64,000 nt of DNA, from NCBI GenBank assembly GCA_045541875.1, contig JAZQJX010000072.1:1-64000 (forward strand). The letters run 5' to 3'. Positions 51,490-60,259 of the stretch are shown here, piece after piece; position 1 is the stretch's first letter; each line of letters starts with the position of its first letter. Under the pieces are notes generated by a model. It was given only the letters and a program-made list of their open reading frames with translations, was not told the origin of the DNA and searched no databases. Source of the DNA: RGIG1828 sp045541875 (GTDB lineage: Bacteria > Bacillota > Clostridia > UMGS1810). A program made the translations under genes and the position numbers.

Positions 51490-53655
51490 CTAATGTACAT
51501 TTTCCGTGTAATTATATTCAACCGATACCACGGTTCCCCTGACAACTTCTGTTCCTGCCGGCGGATCCTGAGTGCCTACAAGAACTGTACGTCCGATGCT
51601 TTGCGCACCTACAACTTTCATATTAAGACCGTTATTTACAAGAATCTGATTTGCATCCGATGCAAAGTAGCCGTGAAGGTCAGGTACTGTGACCATATCC
51701 GCCTCCATTTTTTCGGTATACAAAACTACTATGGCATTATTTCCAAGGGCTGTTCCCACTGCCGGCATCTGAGTGAGCACTGTTTCTCCCTCGCCCATTA
51801 CAATATATTTGAATCCGGCATTTTCAAGTTGTTGTTTTGCGTCCGCAAGTTTCTGACTTTCAACTCTCGGAACAAAATTATATTCAAGATTACTGTCGTT
51901 TTCTATTTGTTTGTATACAAGCACATCAGACATAATTTCCTTGAAAGTCGGTGCGGCAATTGCACCACCCATATAGGATGCACCCATAGGTTCATCGAGC
52001 ATTACGAGACAAATAAGTTCAGGATCATCTGCAGGAGCAAATCCAACAAACGATGCAACATACTTTCCGCTTCCACGGGGAGTTTTTTCACTTGTTCCGG
52101 TTTTGCCGGCAATGTGATAACCGTCAATGTATGCATTCTTACTTGTTCCGTCAGAGGCAACACCTTCAAGTATTTTGCACACTGTGTTTGCTGTATCTGC
52201 ACTCACAACCTGTCTGACTGTCTGAGTCTCAAAATTTTCTATAACATTTCCGTCATTGTCCACAAGAGATTTTATTAGATGTGGTTTTACCATGTATCCG
52301 TTGTTTGTTATTGCGGAATATGCGGTAATAAGTTGAAGTGGTGTTACTGTAAATCCCTGTCCAAAGGATGCAGTTGCAAGTTCTGCAACATTGAATCTGT
52401 CCATAGAGTGAAACAACCCGGGTGCTTCACCAGGAAGGTCAAATCCTGTTGTTTCACCAAATCCAAAGGCTTTATAATATTTATAGAATCTTGAAGGTCC
52501 GAGTCTTTCACCAATAGACATAAACACAGGATTGCACGAATTATATACTCCCTGAACAAAAGTTTCTGTTCCGTGACCGTTTCTGTTCCAACATCCTATG
52601 TCATATTTATCTACACGAACTGAACCGGTACACACAAAATTTTCATTGAGTGTCACAAGATTTTCCTCAAGTGCCATAGCAGCAACCATTGCCTTAAAAG
52701 TTGAACCCGGTTCATATGAGTCTACCACAGCCTTGTTTCTCCACTGCTTATTGAGTGCATCGGACTCTGCCTTCGCTTTTTCTTCGTCTTCCATTTCCTT
52801 TATCATTTCGACTATTTCTTCATTCACTATGGTAAAGGGGGCATTCAGATCAAATGTGGGATATGTTGCCATGGCAAGAATCTCACCGGTTTTAGCATCC
52901 ATAATAATGCATGATGCTCCATTTTCAACCTGATAATTCTCGACGGCTTTTTTTAGTGCATCCTCTGCTTTTCTCTGAATAACTTCGTCTATCGTAAGAA
53001 CAACATTGACTCCGTTTTGAGGATCAATGTATTTTTCATATTTAAAAGGCATATTTGTACCTGCAGCATTTTTTGCCGTTATTATTCTGCCGGGAAGACC
53101 TTTTAAATAGTTCTCATATATCATTTCTATGCCGGCAAGCCCTTGATTATCCGTACCGACAAAACCAATTACATGAGCTGCAAGCGTTCCTCCGGGATAA
53201 TACCTTTTGTTATCTTCAACAAGGGTTATTCCGGGAAGACCTTCTTTTCTTATGGCATCTGCCTGATCTTTGTCTATTTTTCTCTTTATCACTTCATAGG
53301 CAGAATCTCTGGCAAGAATTGAATATACCTTATCTTTATCCATTCCGAGAATACCTGAAAGTGTGGTGGATATTTCATTGATTTTCTTACTTGCTTTGAC
53401 CTCTCTCGGACTTGCCGTAACAGTTTCAGCAGAAGCGCTGGTTGCAAGTTCCTTCATGTTACGGTCAAAAATTGTACCTCTTTTTGAACTTATGGCAACG
53501 TCTTTGGTTTGCTGAAGTGCAGCACTTGTTCTATATTCTTCGCCCTTTATAACCTGTATCCAGACAACACGAACAAGAAGCAATATCATAAGCACTATTG
53601 CTGCAGAAAACAAGAATAATAATCGTTTGTTTGAAGAACTGATTCGTCTGTTCAT
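51490..53655 (-). CDS. Class B penicillin-binding protein with two PASTA domains (FtsI/SpoVD type)
   Basis: A 721-residue peptidoglycan transpeptidase. One N-terminal transmembrane helix (LLFLFSAAIVLMILLLVRVVW), a dimerisation domain, and the transpeptidase domain with SxxK in YEPGSTFKAM, SxN in VYNSCNPVF and KTG in GKTGTSEK. Two C-terminal PASTA domains follow (LADAKQQLENAGFK... and MVTVPDLHGYFASDANQIL...), which bind muropeptides or lipid II. Starts at MNRRISSSNK after GGGAGAAG. The dcw position indicates the septal enzyme; a sporulation role (SpoVD) cannot be excluded. Confidence 0.94.
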   Translation of the reverse strand: MNRRISSSNKRLLFLFSAAIVLMILLLVRVVWIQVIKGEEYRTSAALQQTKDVAISSKRGTIFDRNMKELATSASAETVTASPREVKASKKINEISTTLSGILGMDKDKVYSILARDSAYEVIKRKIDKDQADAIRKEGLPGITLVEDNKRYYPGGTLAAHVIGFVGTDNQGLAGIEMIYENYLKGLPGRIITAKNAAGTNMPFKYEKYIDPQNGVNVVLTIDEVIQRKAEDALKKAVENYQVENGASCIIMDAKTGEILAMATYPTFDLNAPFTIVNEEIVEMIKEMEDEEKAKAESDALNKQWRNKAVVDSYEPGSTFKAMVAAMALEENLVTLNENFVCTGSVRVDKYDIGCWNRNGHGTETFVQGVYNSCNPVFMSIGERLGPSRFYKYYKAFGFGETTGFDLPGEAPGLFHSMDRFNVAELATASFGQGFTVTPLQLITAYSAITNNGYMVKPHLIKSLVDNDGNVIENFETQTVRQVVSADTANTVCKILEGVASDGTSKNAYIDGYHIAGKTGTSEKTPRGSGKYVASFVGFAPADDPELICLVMLDEPMGASYMGGAIAAPTFKEIMSDVLVYKQIENDSNLEYNFVPRVESQKLADAKQQLENAGFKYIVMGEGETVLTQMPAVGTALGNNAIVVLYTEKMEADMVTVPDLHGYFASDANQILVNNGLNMKVVGAQSIGRTVLVGTQDPPAGTEVVRGTVVSVEYNYTENVH

Positions 53656-53718
53656 ATTGCTTCTCCCATATACATAATGAAATATTACAACTGTCATCAC
53701 CAAGGAAGCAGGCTATGT

Positions 53719-53776
53719 GCTTACTTTTCACTCATCGAGAAAAAGTAAGCCTTTTTGGCACCGGGCACAAAAAGGC
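53719..53776 (-). promoter_or_regulatory. Paired hairpins between ftsL-like gene and PBP gene
   Basis: On the minus strand GCCTTTTTG/CAAAAAGGC (53749-53776) is immediately followed by GCTTACTTTT/AAAAGTAAGC (53719-53750); they share two bases. A T-rich stretch follows the first stem. It could be an attenuator or mRNA-processing site within the dcw operon. Confidence 0.4.
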
Positions 53777-53866
53777 ATTATCTCTGTACTGACTGATTTT
53801 ACGGCTGATTTCAGAGTCAGCGTTCCGGCATATACCGAAACCGTATATTAATTGTATATTTTATAA

Positions 53867-54352
53867 TCAGCCAATATATGCCAAAAAGGATTTAAGGCTT
53901 GATATCATTTGGTCAATCACTCTGCCGTTGTTTTTTGTGGCAATGCCGGATTTGGCAAAATCGCTCTGAACAACTTCCACATACACATTCTGATGTGCTT
54001 CGGGCTTTTGCATGCCAAATTCATTCTTCGCTTTTTCTTCTACCACTTTAAGATCTATGCCGGATGCTATTTCAAATGCAGTCTGAGTGTTGCGAACTCT
54101 TATGTCATCAAGTTCATTAACCAAAGATTCATATTTACTCGCTGTTCTCATAAGAAGAACGTTGGAATATAAAAATGCAATGGCAATAGCAAAAACCGTT
54201 GCAACTATAGCCACAGTTTTTCTTCTCACCGCAAGAAGTTTCCCGTCGCGTACATTTTTTTGTTTTTCCTGATTTTGGGTAACCCTTTCGGTATATTCAT
54301 AATAATCATTAATATTATATGCAGATGTACCGCTATAAAGTTGTGATTGCAT
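53867..54352 (-). CDS. ftsL: FtsL-like cell division protein
   Basis: A 161-residue bitopic protein with a basic cytoplasmic N-terminus (~47 residues), one transmembrane helix (TVAIVATVFAIAIAFLYSNVLLM) and an external coiled coil (KYESLVNELDDIRVRNTQTAFEIASGIDLKVVEEKAKNEFGM). This is the FtsL/DivIC layout, and the gene sits between rsmH and the septal PBP where ftsL is expected. Primary sequence is poorly conserved, so the assignment is mainly positional. Confidence 0.82.
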   Translation of the reverse strand: MQSQLYSGTSAYNINDYYEYTERVTQNQEKQKNVRDGKLLAVRRKTVAIVATVFAIAIAFLYSNVLLMRTASKYESLVNELDDIRVRNTQTAFEIASGIDLKVVEEKAKNEFGMQKPEAHQNVYVEVVQSDFAKSGIATKNNGRVIDQMISSLKSFLAYIG

Positions 54353-54390
54353 TTTTATTCACCTCCTGCGTTCATCATATATACAAAACA

Positions 54391-55323
54391 CTAAAGTTTT
54401 TCGCAAATTCTGAGTTTTGCACTTTTGGAACGTTTGTTATATTCAAGTTCATCATCTGACGGCAAAATGGGTTTGTTGGTAATTACTTTCCCTTTGGGTT
54501 TATTATTGCATACACATATCGGAAAATCCTTTGGGCATGTACAACCTTTTGCAAAAGATGCAAATGTCTGTTTGACTATGCGGTCTTCCAGGGAATGAAA
54601 GGTTATCACACAAAGTCTTCCGCCGGGCGAAAGGCAGTCAAAGAAATCGCAAAGAGCATCCTTGAGGGGTTCAAGTTCCGAATTAACTTCTATACGAACT
54701 GCCTGAAAAACCCTTTTTGCAGGGTGTGATCCCTTTTGACGAAACTTTTCGGGAATCGCTTTTTTTATTATGTCAACAAGTTCCATTGTTGTCTCTATTG
54801 GTCTGATTTTTCTTTGCTCTTCAATTATTTCTGCTATTCTTTTAGAAAAGCGTTCTTCACCGTAATCATAAAAGATTCTTGTGAGTTCCTCTTTTGAATA
54901 TGTATTTACCACATCATACGCAGAAAAATCAGATTCTCTGTCCATTCTCATATCAAGCGGAGCATCTTCCATATAGGAAAATCCTCTCTCGGCGCAATCA
55001 AGTTGGTATGAAGAAACACCCAGATCTATGACTGCACCGTCAATGCTTCCGATGTTCTCTTTTTCAAGAACCTCTTTCACACAAGAGAAGTTGGAGTGTA
55101 TGTAGGTTATATTTGAAAATTCACAAAGTCTTTTTTTGGCAGCCTCTATGGCGTCTGTATCCCGGTCAATGCCAATCAGGCGTCCTTTCCCGGAAAGTTT
55201 TGAGGCAATCTCATAACTGTGACCGCCTCCGCCAAGAGTTCCATCCACATATATTCCGTCTTTTTTTATGTCAAGTCCGTTCACCGATTCATGTAAAAGA
55301 ACAGATACGTGTTTGAATTCCAC
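54391..55323 (-). CDS. rsmH: 16S rRNA (cytosine-1402-N4)-methyltransferase
   Basis: A 310-residue SAM-dependent methyltransferase. Blocks: HVSVLLHESVNGL, YVDGTLGGGGHSYEI (SAM motif I), GIDRDTDAIEAAK, GAVIDLGVSSYQLD, FQAVRIEVNSELEPL and ITFHSLEDRIVKQ. GTG start after AAAGGAGG. Classic second gene of the dcw cluster. Confidence 0.96.
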   Translation of the reverse strand: MEFKHVSVLLHESVNGLDIKKDGIYVDGTLGGGGHSYEIASKLSGKGRLIGIDRDTDAIEAAKKRLCEFSNITYIHSNFSCVKEVLEKENIGSIDGAVIDLGVSSYQLDCAERGFSYMEDAPLDMRMDRESDFSAYDVVNTYSKEELTRIFYDYGEERFSKRIAEIIEEQRKIRPIETTMELVDIIKKAIPEKFRQKGSHPAKRVFQAVRIEVNSELEPLKDALCDFFDCLSPGGRLCVITFHSLEDRIVKQTFASFAKGCTCPKDFPICVCNNKPKGKVITNKPILPSDDELEYNKRSKSAKLRICEKL

Positions 55324-55337
55324 GAAAATGTCCTCCT

Positions 55338-55769
55338 TTAAATCATGATTCCCAGTTCGCAGAGGTTGTCTGCGATCTGGTCGGTATCAATACCGTCAAG
55401 GTATTCATTCCAGTTTTCGGTGCTCCAGATTTCTAATTTGTCGCCGTTACCGATAACGGTAACGGCTTTGATAAGGGATGCATATTCTTTCAGGGGTTGG
55501 GTCAAAAGGATCCTTCCCTGCTTGTCAGTTTCACATTCAATGGCGCCGGCAAGAAACAGCCTTGCAAAGCCACGGGAATTTTTGTTGGCAAGGGGCAATG
55601 TACTCAGTTTTTCATAAAATTTTTGCCACTCTTCCATGCTGAAAACAAGAAGATTGCGGTCAAGACCCTTGGTTACAACGAATCTTTCACCAAGAGCATC
55701 TCTGAACTTAACCGGCATAATTATTCTGCCTTTGGCATCAATAGTATGCTGATATTCTCCACTGAACAC
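55338..55769 (-). CDS. mraZ: Transcriptional regulator MraZ
   Basis: A 143-residue AbrB-like DNA-binding protein that represses the dcw operon by binding its own promoter. Two SpoVT-AbrB repeats: FSGEYQHTIDAKGRIIMPVKF and LAGAIECETDKQGRILLTQPL. I start at a GTG that yields MFSGEYQHTID, the canonical N-terminus, with AAAGGGAG eight bases upstream; a GTG three codons earlier overlaps that site. Confidence 0.95.
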   Translation of the reverse strand: MFSGEYQHTIDAKGRIIMPVKFRDALGERFVVTKGLDRNLLVFSMEEWQKFYEKLSTLPLANKNSRGFARLFLAGAIECETDKQGRILLTQPLKEYASLIKAVTVIGNGDKLEIWSTENWNEYLDGIDTDQIADNLCELGIMI

Positions 55770-55798
55770 ATTTTTCACTCCCTTTCCTTGAAATTTTT

Positions 55799-55835
55799 AC
55801 CACTTTTTACCATTTGGCTCCACTTTTCACCACTT
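55799..55835 (-). promoter_or_regulatory. Four MraZ-binding repeats
   Basis: On the minus strand AGTGGTG, AGTGGAG, AATGGTA and AGTGGTA occur at exact 10-bp spacing in the mraZ leader. MraZ is known to bind tandem GTGG-type repeats with one-turn spacing, so this is the autoregulatory operator. Confidence 0.88.
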
Positions 55836-55842
55836 TTATATG

Positions 55843-55871
55843 ATTATAAACCATTTTTTCAAATTTTGCAA
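55843..55871 (-). promoter_or_regulatory. Promoter of the dcw cluster
   Basis: TTGCAA, 17 bp, TATAAT on the minus strand, just upstream of the MraZ boxes, so MraZ would block early transcription. Confidence 0.8.
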
Positions 55872-55884
55872 TAGTTTTTTGCAA

Positions 55885-55922
55885 AAAAAAACACCGATTA
55901 AGGCATAATCGGTGTTTTTTTG
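55885..55922. terminator. Terminator after the substrate-binding protein gene
   Basis: ACACCGATTA and TAATCGGTGT form a 10-bp stem flanked by A- and T-runs on both sides; on the minus strand it ends the upstream transcription unit before the dcw promoter. Confidence 0.85.
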
Positions 55923-56009
55923 AAATTTCGTTAAAATTGCACAAAATGTCAATTGCATTTTATGCAAAATCCATAATTGCAACTATCATCTTTTTTATCA
56001 GCATAAATT

Positions 56010-57569
56010 TCACTTTTTGCTCTGTTCATCTATATACAAATCTTCAAATCCATTGAAATAAGACGACATATCAGGAGAAAGTTTTCCTTTTATGCGATTG
56101 TTTACAAAGACATAATCTTTGGTGAAATACAGAGGTATCTGAAATATTTTGTCACTATAGTATCGTTCGAAGTTTTCCCATGCAACACTTTTATTTTCCT
56201 TTCCTGTCATTCTGTTAACATTGGAAACAAGAACAGCAAGTTCGGGGTCTGTGTAGCAGCATATATTCTGTCCGTTTCTTTGCTCGCCAAACATGAAACT
56301 TAAATTTGCACTGTTGTCTACAGACACCTCTCCGATATAAATGTCATAGTGACAGTTAAGAACTCTCTCAAGATATGTTGGGAAGGCTTGCCCATCCAAG
56401 GTTACGCTGTAACCTGCGGCACTAAGTTGAAGTTTCAGCGCCATGGCAAGTCTTTCTTTGGCTTTGCTGTCGCTGTTATAAAGAAGAAAGATTTCCGTTC
56501 TTCCGCCATTTTCATCCTCGGATGAAACTTTGAGGGTTTTTGCGTTTTTATCGTCAGTTGTTTTCTCTTCGTTCTTTTTGTTGAAATATACATTTTCCCT
56601 TACAGGACTTTGTGCCACTTCGGCACTTCCAAGCATAATATCCTGTGCAAGTTTAACCTTGTCTGTGTAACCTTCAAGGACTTCTCTTTCAGGCAAAGTA
56701 TCAAATGCAGCAGAGGCAGTATTAATCCCGATAAACGTAAGTTTGTTCGTATCCACGGAAAAACTTTCATATAATGTTGATGAAAGATTCATATCTGTAC
56801 GGTTTTCCCACGAAGTGGTCAATATGTCAACAGTACCTGCATCAAATGCTGATATTATGGTTTCTTCATCTGACAAAATTTCAACATCAATTTTATCAAT
56901 GTTAGGTCTCTTGTCTTCCTGATGCCAGTTCTCATTGGCAACAAGATGGATATTTTTGTAGGCAGTTGTTCCCTCATACTTATACATTCCCGTTCCGCAG
57001 GGAACAAAACTCTGATTCACTCCTGCAAAAGCATCTCCGCTAAGTCCCGCAGGAAGAATCGGGAAATCAAGATTGTTTACAAAATCCGAGACTGATTCTT
57101 TTAAAGTAAAAGTAACTGTCCGGTTGTCTGTCGCCTGACAAAGAAGAATGCTTCCGGCAACGCCTGAATATCTGCCATTGTACATGGTGATATAATTCAC
57201 GGTTGCAACAACATCCTGAGCATCCAGCATTTTTCCGTTATGAAAATGCACATCTTTTTTTAGTTTTACCGTGTAGACAGTGTTGTCATCCGATGCCACA
57301 TATCCGCTTGCAAGTACCGGCCTTGCTGTCAAATCCTCGTTTGCACAAAAGAGTCCCTCATAGACAAGAGACAAAAAATCCATAACGGATGCGTGTGTGG
57401 TTATAAGGGGATTGAGTGTGTCAACAGGAACGCACCCCATCTTCAAAGTTCCGCCTTGCTTTGTTTCTTCGTTTCCTGTACTGTATCCGTTATCCGGGCT
57501 ATTTTTCCCTGTACATCCCGAAAGAAAAAACATCATCATTATAAGAAACAACGAAATTATTCTTTTCAA
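56010..57569 (-). CDS. ABC transporter substrate-binding lipoprotein, peptide/nickel type
   Basis: A protein of about 519 residues of the SBP_bac_5 family. The proposed TTG start gives MKRIISLFLIMMMFFLSGC, a textbook lipoprotein signal with lipobox LSGC; AGGAG lies 11 bases upstream. An ATG 24 bp further upstream is an alternative. Family blocks: GGTLKMGC...LNPLITTHASVMDFLSLVYEGLF, DAQDVVATVNYITMYNG and PCGTGMYKYEG. It should capture oligopeptides or similar outside the cell. No permease or ATPase genes lie nearby, so it is an orphan binding protein. It follows ymdB closely. Confidence 0.87.
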   Translation of the reverse strand: MKRIISLFLIMMMFFLSGCTGKNSPDNGYSTGNEETKQGGTLKMGCVPVDTLNPLITTHASVMDFLSLVYEGLFCANEDLTARPVLASGYVASDDNTVYTVKLKKDVHFHNGKMLDAQDVVATVNYITMYNGRYSGVAGSILLCQATDNRTVTFTLKESVSDFVNNLDFPILPAGLSGDAFAGVNQSFVPCGTGMYKYEGTTAYKNIHLVANENWHQEDKRPNIDKIDVEILSDEETIISAFDAGTVDILTTSWENRTDMNLSSTLYESFSVDTNKLTFIGINTASAAFDTLPEREVLEGYTDKVKLAQDIMLGSAEVAQSPVRENVYFNKKNEEKTTDDKNAKTLKVSSEDENGGRTEIFLLYNSDSKAKERLAMALKLQLSAAGYSVTLDGQAFPTYLERVLNCHYDIYIGEVSVDNSANLSFMFGEQRNGQNICCYTDPELAVLVSNVNRMTGKENKSVAWENFERYYSDKIFQIPLYFTKDYVFVNNRIKGKLSPDMSSYFNGFEDLYIDEQSKK

Positions 57570-57601
57570 ATCTAAATCAACTCCTGAATCCATGCACTTT
57601 T

Positions 57602-58375
57602 TCACCTTATACAGATTCTTCGGACATCTGTACATTTTGATGTTTTATCATCAACTGTAAAAATTGCTCCTGAAAGAGATGCTCTGCCTGAAGCATAAAC
57701 AAATTTTCTGCCAACACCGGTTATAAATCTTTCAAGTATTATTTCTTTTTCAACTCCGAGAACCGATTCTTCAGCACCTGTCATTCCAATGTCTGTTATA
57801 TATCCCATCCCCCGCGGTGTAACCCTTTCGTCGGCAGTCTGCACATGGGTATGGGTGCCAAACAAAAGAGTGACTTTCGAGTCGAGATGATACATCATTG
57901 CTTTTTTCTCACTTGTGGCTTCTGCATGAAAATCTACTGCTATGATGTCACACTCGTCTTTGATTTTTTTAATCACACTGTCTGCGCCCTTAAAAGGACA
58001 ATCAAGAGATATGGGAATATCAACTCTTCCCATAAGATTTATAACACCAATTTTTTTGTTTCCTCTTTTATATATTCCATATCCTCTGCCGGCAACGCCA
58101 TCCGGATAGTTGGCGGGGCGAATAATATCATACGAGTTTTCCAAAAGAGAAAAAACATCTTTTTTCCCAAAGGTGTGATTCCCGAGAGTTATAACATCTA
58201 CTCCGGCATCAACAAGTCGGTCATAATCATTTTTTGTGATTCCCGCCCCTGATGCGTTCTCGCCATTGGCAATGCAAAAATCTATATTTTCTTCTTTTAT
58301 CAGCCCGGGCAAAACAAATGTTGTGTGTTCAACACCGCACTGACCGAAGATATCTCCTATAGTCAGTATTTTCAA
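57602..58375 (-). CDS. ymdB: YmdB-family metallophosphoesterase (cyclic-nucleotide phosphodiesterase)
   Basis: A 257-residue di-metal phosphoesterase of the TIGR00282/YmdB family. Metal ligands: ILTIGDIFG, NGENASGAGIT, GNHTFGKKD, DFHAEATSEK and FGTHTHVQTADE. In Bacillus the homologue hydrolyses 2',3'- and 3',5'-cyclic nucleotides and is encoded just after RNase Y, exactly as here. TTG start with AAAGGAAG seven bases upstream. Confidence 0.93.
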   Translation of the reverse strand: MKILTIGDIFGQCGVEHTTFVLPGLIKEENIDFCIANGENASGAGITKNDYDRLVDAGVDVITLGNHTFGKKDVFSLLENSYDIIRPANYPDGVAGRGYGIYKRGNKKIGVINLMGRVDIPISLDCPFKGADSVIKKIKDECDIIAVDFHAEATSEKKAMMYHLDSKVTLLFGTHTHVQTADERVTPRGMGYITDIGMTGAEESVLGVEKEIILERFITGVGRKFVYASGRASLSGAIFTVDDKTSKCTDVRRICIR

Positions 58376-58401
58376 AACAGTTCTTCCTTTCAATTAGTCG
58401 A

Positions 58402-58428
58402 AAGGGAGTGGACATTTGCCACTCCCTT
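58402..58428 (-). terminator. Hairpin between rny and ymdB
   Basis: AAGGGAGTGG and CCACTCCCTT form a 10-bp stem with a 7-nt loop in the 98-bp gap; only a weak U-run follows, so it may be a partial terminator or processing site. Confidence 0.5.
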
Positions 58429-58473
58429 ATTTGTCATATATTGTTATATATGTTTCACCAAAATGTCGGTGTA

Positions 58474-60021
58474 TTACTTAGCATAATCAACTGAACGGGT
58501 TTCCCTGATTACATTAACTTTAATCTGACCGGGATACTCAAGTTCGCTTTCAATTTTCTTAACAATGTCGCGGGCAATGAGAATTGTGTCCTCATCTTTG
58601 ACATCTTCTGGTTTTACCATAATTCTGACTTCACGTCCCGCCTGAATTGCGAATGACTTTTCAACTCCATTGAAGGAATTTGCAATTTCTTCAAGTTTTT
58701 CAAGTCTCTTTATGTATGTTTCCAGATTTTCTCTTCTTGCACCCGGTCTTGCTGCGCTTATGGCGTCACAAGCCTGCACAATGCATGCGATAACTGTTTG
58801 TGCCTCAACATCACCGTGATGTGCGGCAATTGCATGAATAACATCGTTTGATTCATGATATTTTTTTGCAAGATCCACACCTATATCAACGTGAGATCCT
58901 TCTATTTCGTGGTCAACAGATTTTCCAATATCGTGAAGGAGACCTGCTCTTTTCGCAGTTTTTACGTCAACCCCCAACTCTGCCGCCATAATTCCTGCAA
59001 GATGGGCAACTTCTGTAGAATGTTTGAGAACGTTCTGACCATAACTGGTTCTGTAACGCATCCTTCCCAAAAGTTTGACAAGTTCCGGATGAAGACCATG
59101 TACCCCCGTTTCAAAGGTTGCCTGTTCTCCCTCCTGTTTGATGATGGCGTCAATTTCTTTTCTTGATTTTTCTACAGTTTCTTCGATTCTTGCCGGATGA
59201 ATACGTCCGTCAACAATGAGTTTTTCAAGAGACATTCTTGCAATTTCTCTCTTGATTGGATCAAATCCTGACAATACAACCGCTTCAGGTGTATCATCAA
59301 TAATTAAATCTATACCGGTTAATGTTTCGAGGGTTCTGATGTTTCTTCCCTCTCTGCCGATAATTCGTCCCTTCATTTCATCACTTGGCAACGCCACAAC
59401 TGAAACTGTTGTTTCTGCCACATGATCTGCAGCGCATTTTTGAATTGCTGCACTGATAATATTTCTTGCTTTTTTGTCAGCTTCTTCTTTGGCCTGATCT
59501 TCTATTTCCTTAATCAGCATTGCTGTTTCATGTCTGATTTCTGCTTCAACATTTTTGAGAAGATGAGATTTTGCTTCTTCAACTGAAAGTCCTGAAATTC
59601 TTTCAAGGATTTCAAGCTGGGCACTTTTAACCTTGGCGGTTTCTTCTTTGAGTGCTTCTGCTTCTTTGATTTTCTTGTTAAGAGTTTCGTCTTTTTTGTC
59701 AAGAGCATCTGTCTTTTTGTCAAGCGCTTCTTCTTTCTGCTGAATTCTTCTTTCCTGACGATTGATTTCGTTTCGTCTTTCTTTTAATTCTCTTTCAAAT
59801 TCATTTCTTGTTTTATGAATTTCATCTTTTGCTTCAAGCAGTGCTTCTTTCTTTTTTGTTTCGGCGGTTTTCTTTGCCTCTTCAATGATTGATTCAGCCT
59901 TTTTTTCTGCTCCGCCTATCTGTGCTTCTGCAATCTTTTTTCTGTATATAGCACCGATTATGAATCCGAGTATAATACCTCCGACTGCACAAGCAATCGC
60001 AATGATAATGTTTGTGTCCAT
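58474..60021 (-). CDS. rny: Ribonuclease Y
   Basis: A 515-residue membrane-anchored endoribonuclease that starts bulk mRNA decay. Domains in order: N-terminal transmembrane helix (IIIAIACAVGGIILGFIIGAIY), long charged coiled coil (~residues 30-200), KH domain (VVALPSDEMKGRIIGREGRNIRTLE) and HD domain with AGLLHDIGKSVDHE and AAHHGDVE. I start at MDTNIIIA, nine bases after AAAGGAG. The gene has its own promoter and a structured leader. Confidence 0.97.
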   Translation of the reverse strand: MDTNIIIAIACAVGGIILGFIIGAIYRKKIAEAQIGGAEKKAESIIEEAKKTAETKKKEALLEAKDEIHKTRNEFERELKERRNEINRQERRIQQKEEALDKKTDALDKKDETLNKKIKEAEALKEETAKVKSAQLEILERISGLSVEEAKSHLLKNVEAEIRHETAMLIKEIEDQAKEEADKKARNIISAAIQKCAADHVAETTVSVVALPSDEMKGRIIGREGRNIRTLETLTGIDLIIDDTPEAVVLSGFDPIKREIARMSLEKLIVDGRIHPARIEETVEKSRKEIDAIIKQEGEQATFETGVHGLHPELVKLLGRMRYRTSYGQNVLKHSTEVAHLAGIMAAELGVDVKTAKRAGLLHDIGKSVDHEIEGSHVDIGVDLAKKYHESNDVIHAIAAHHGDVEAQTVIACIVQACDAISAARPGARRENLETYIKRLEKLEEIANSFNGVEKSFAIQAGREVRIMVKPEDVKDEDTILIARDIVKKIESELEYPGQIKVNVIRETRSVDYAK

Positions 60022-60090
60022 CTGTATCAACTCCTTTCTGTATTAATTTGTAAAAGTTCATTCACACCCGCCTATCGCATAGCGGATATG

Positions 60091-60125
60091 ATTTGATATA
60101 AACAAAATTCCTCTTTATATCAAAT
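60091..60125 (-). promoter_or_regulatory. Perfect 12-bp hairpin in the rny leader
   Basis: ATTTGATATAAA and TTTATATCAAAT enclose 11 nt. A second, GC-rich hairpin (CCGCTAT/ATAGGCGG) lies nearer the gene. Both are in the ~120-nt 5' UTR and could serve RNase Y autoregulation; this is inference. Confidence 0.55.
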
Positions 60126-60145
60126 TGGAATACATACACATATAT

Positions 60146-60174
60146 ATTGTATAACAAAATAACTCACATGTCAA
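60146..60174 (-). promoter_or_regulatory. Promoter of rny
   Basis: TTGACA (full consensus), 17 bp, TACAAT on the minus strand. Confidence 0.85.
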
Positions 60175-60215
60175 TATATATTATTTTTTTCTTCAACAGA
60201 ACATTTTTTCAAAAC

Positions 60216-60253
60216 AAAAAGAGAATGCAAAAAACTGTTTTTGACATTCTCTC
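60216..60253 (-). terminator. Terminator of the yebC-murA-walJ operon
   Basis: AGAGAATG and CATTCTCT stem with an A/T-rich interior, followed by TTTTG on the minus strand, 8 bp after the walJ stop. Confidence 0.75.
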
Positions 60254-60259
60254 TGAACT

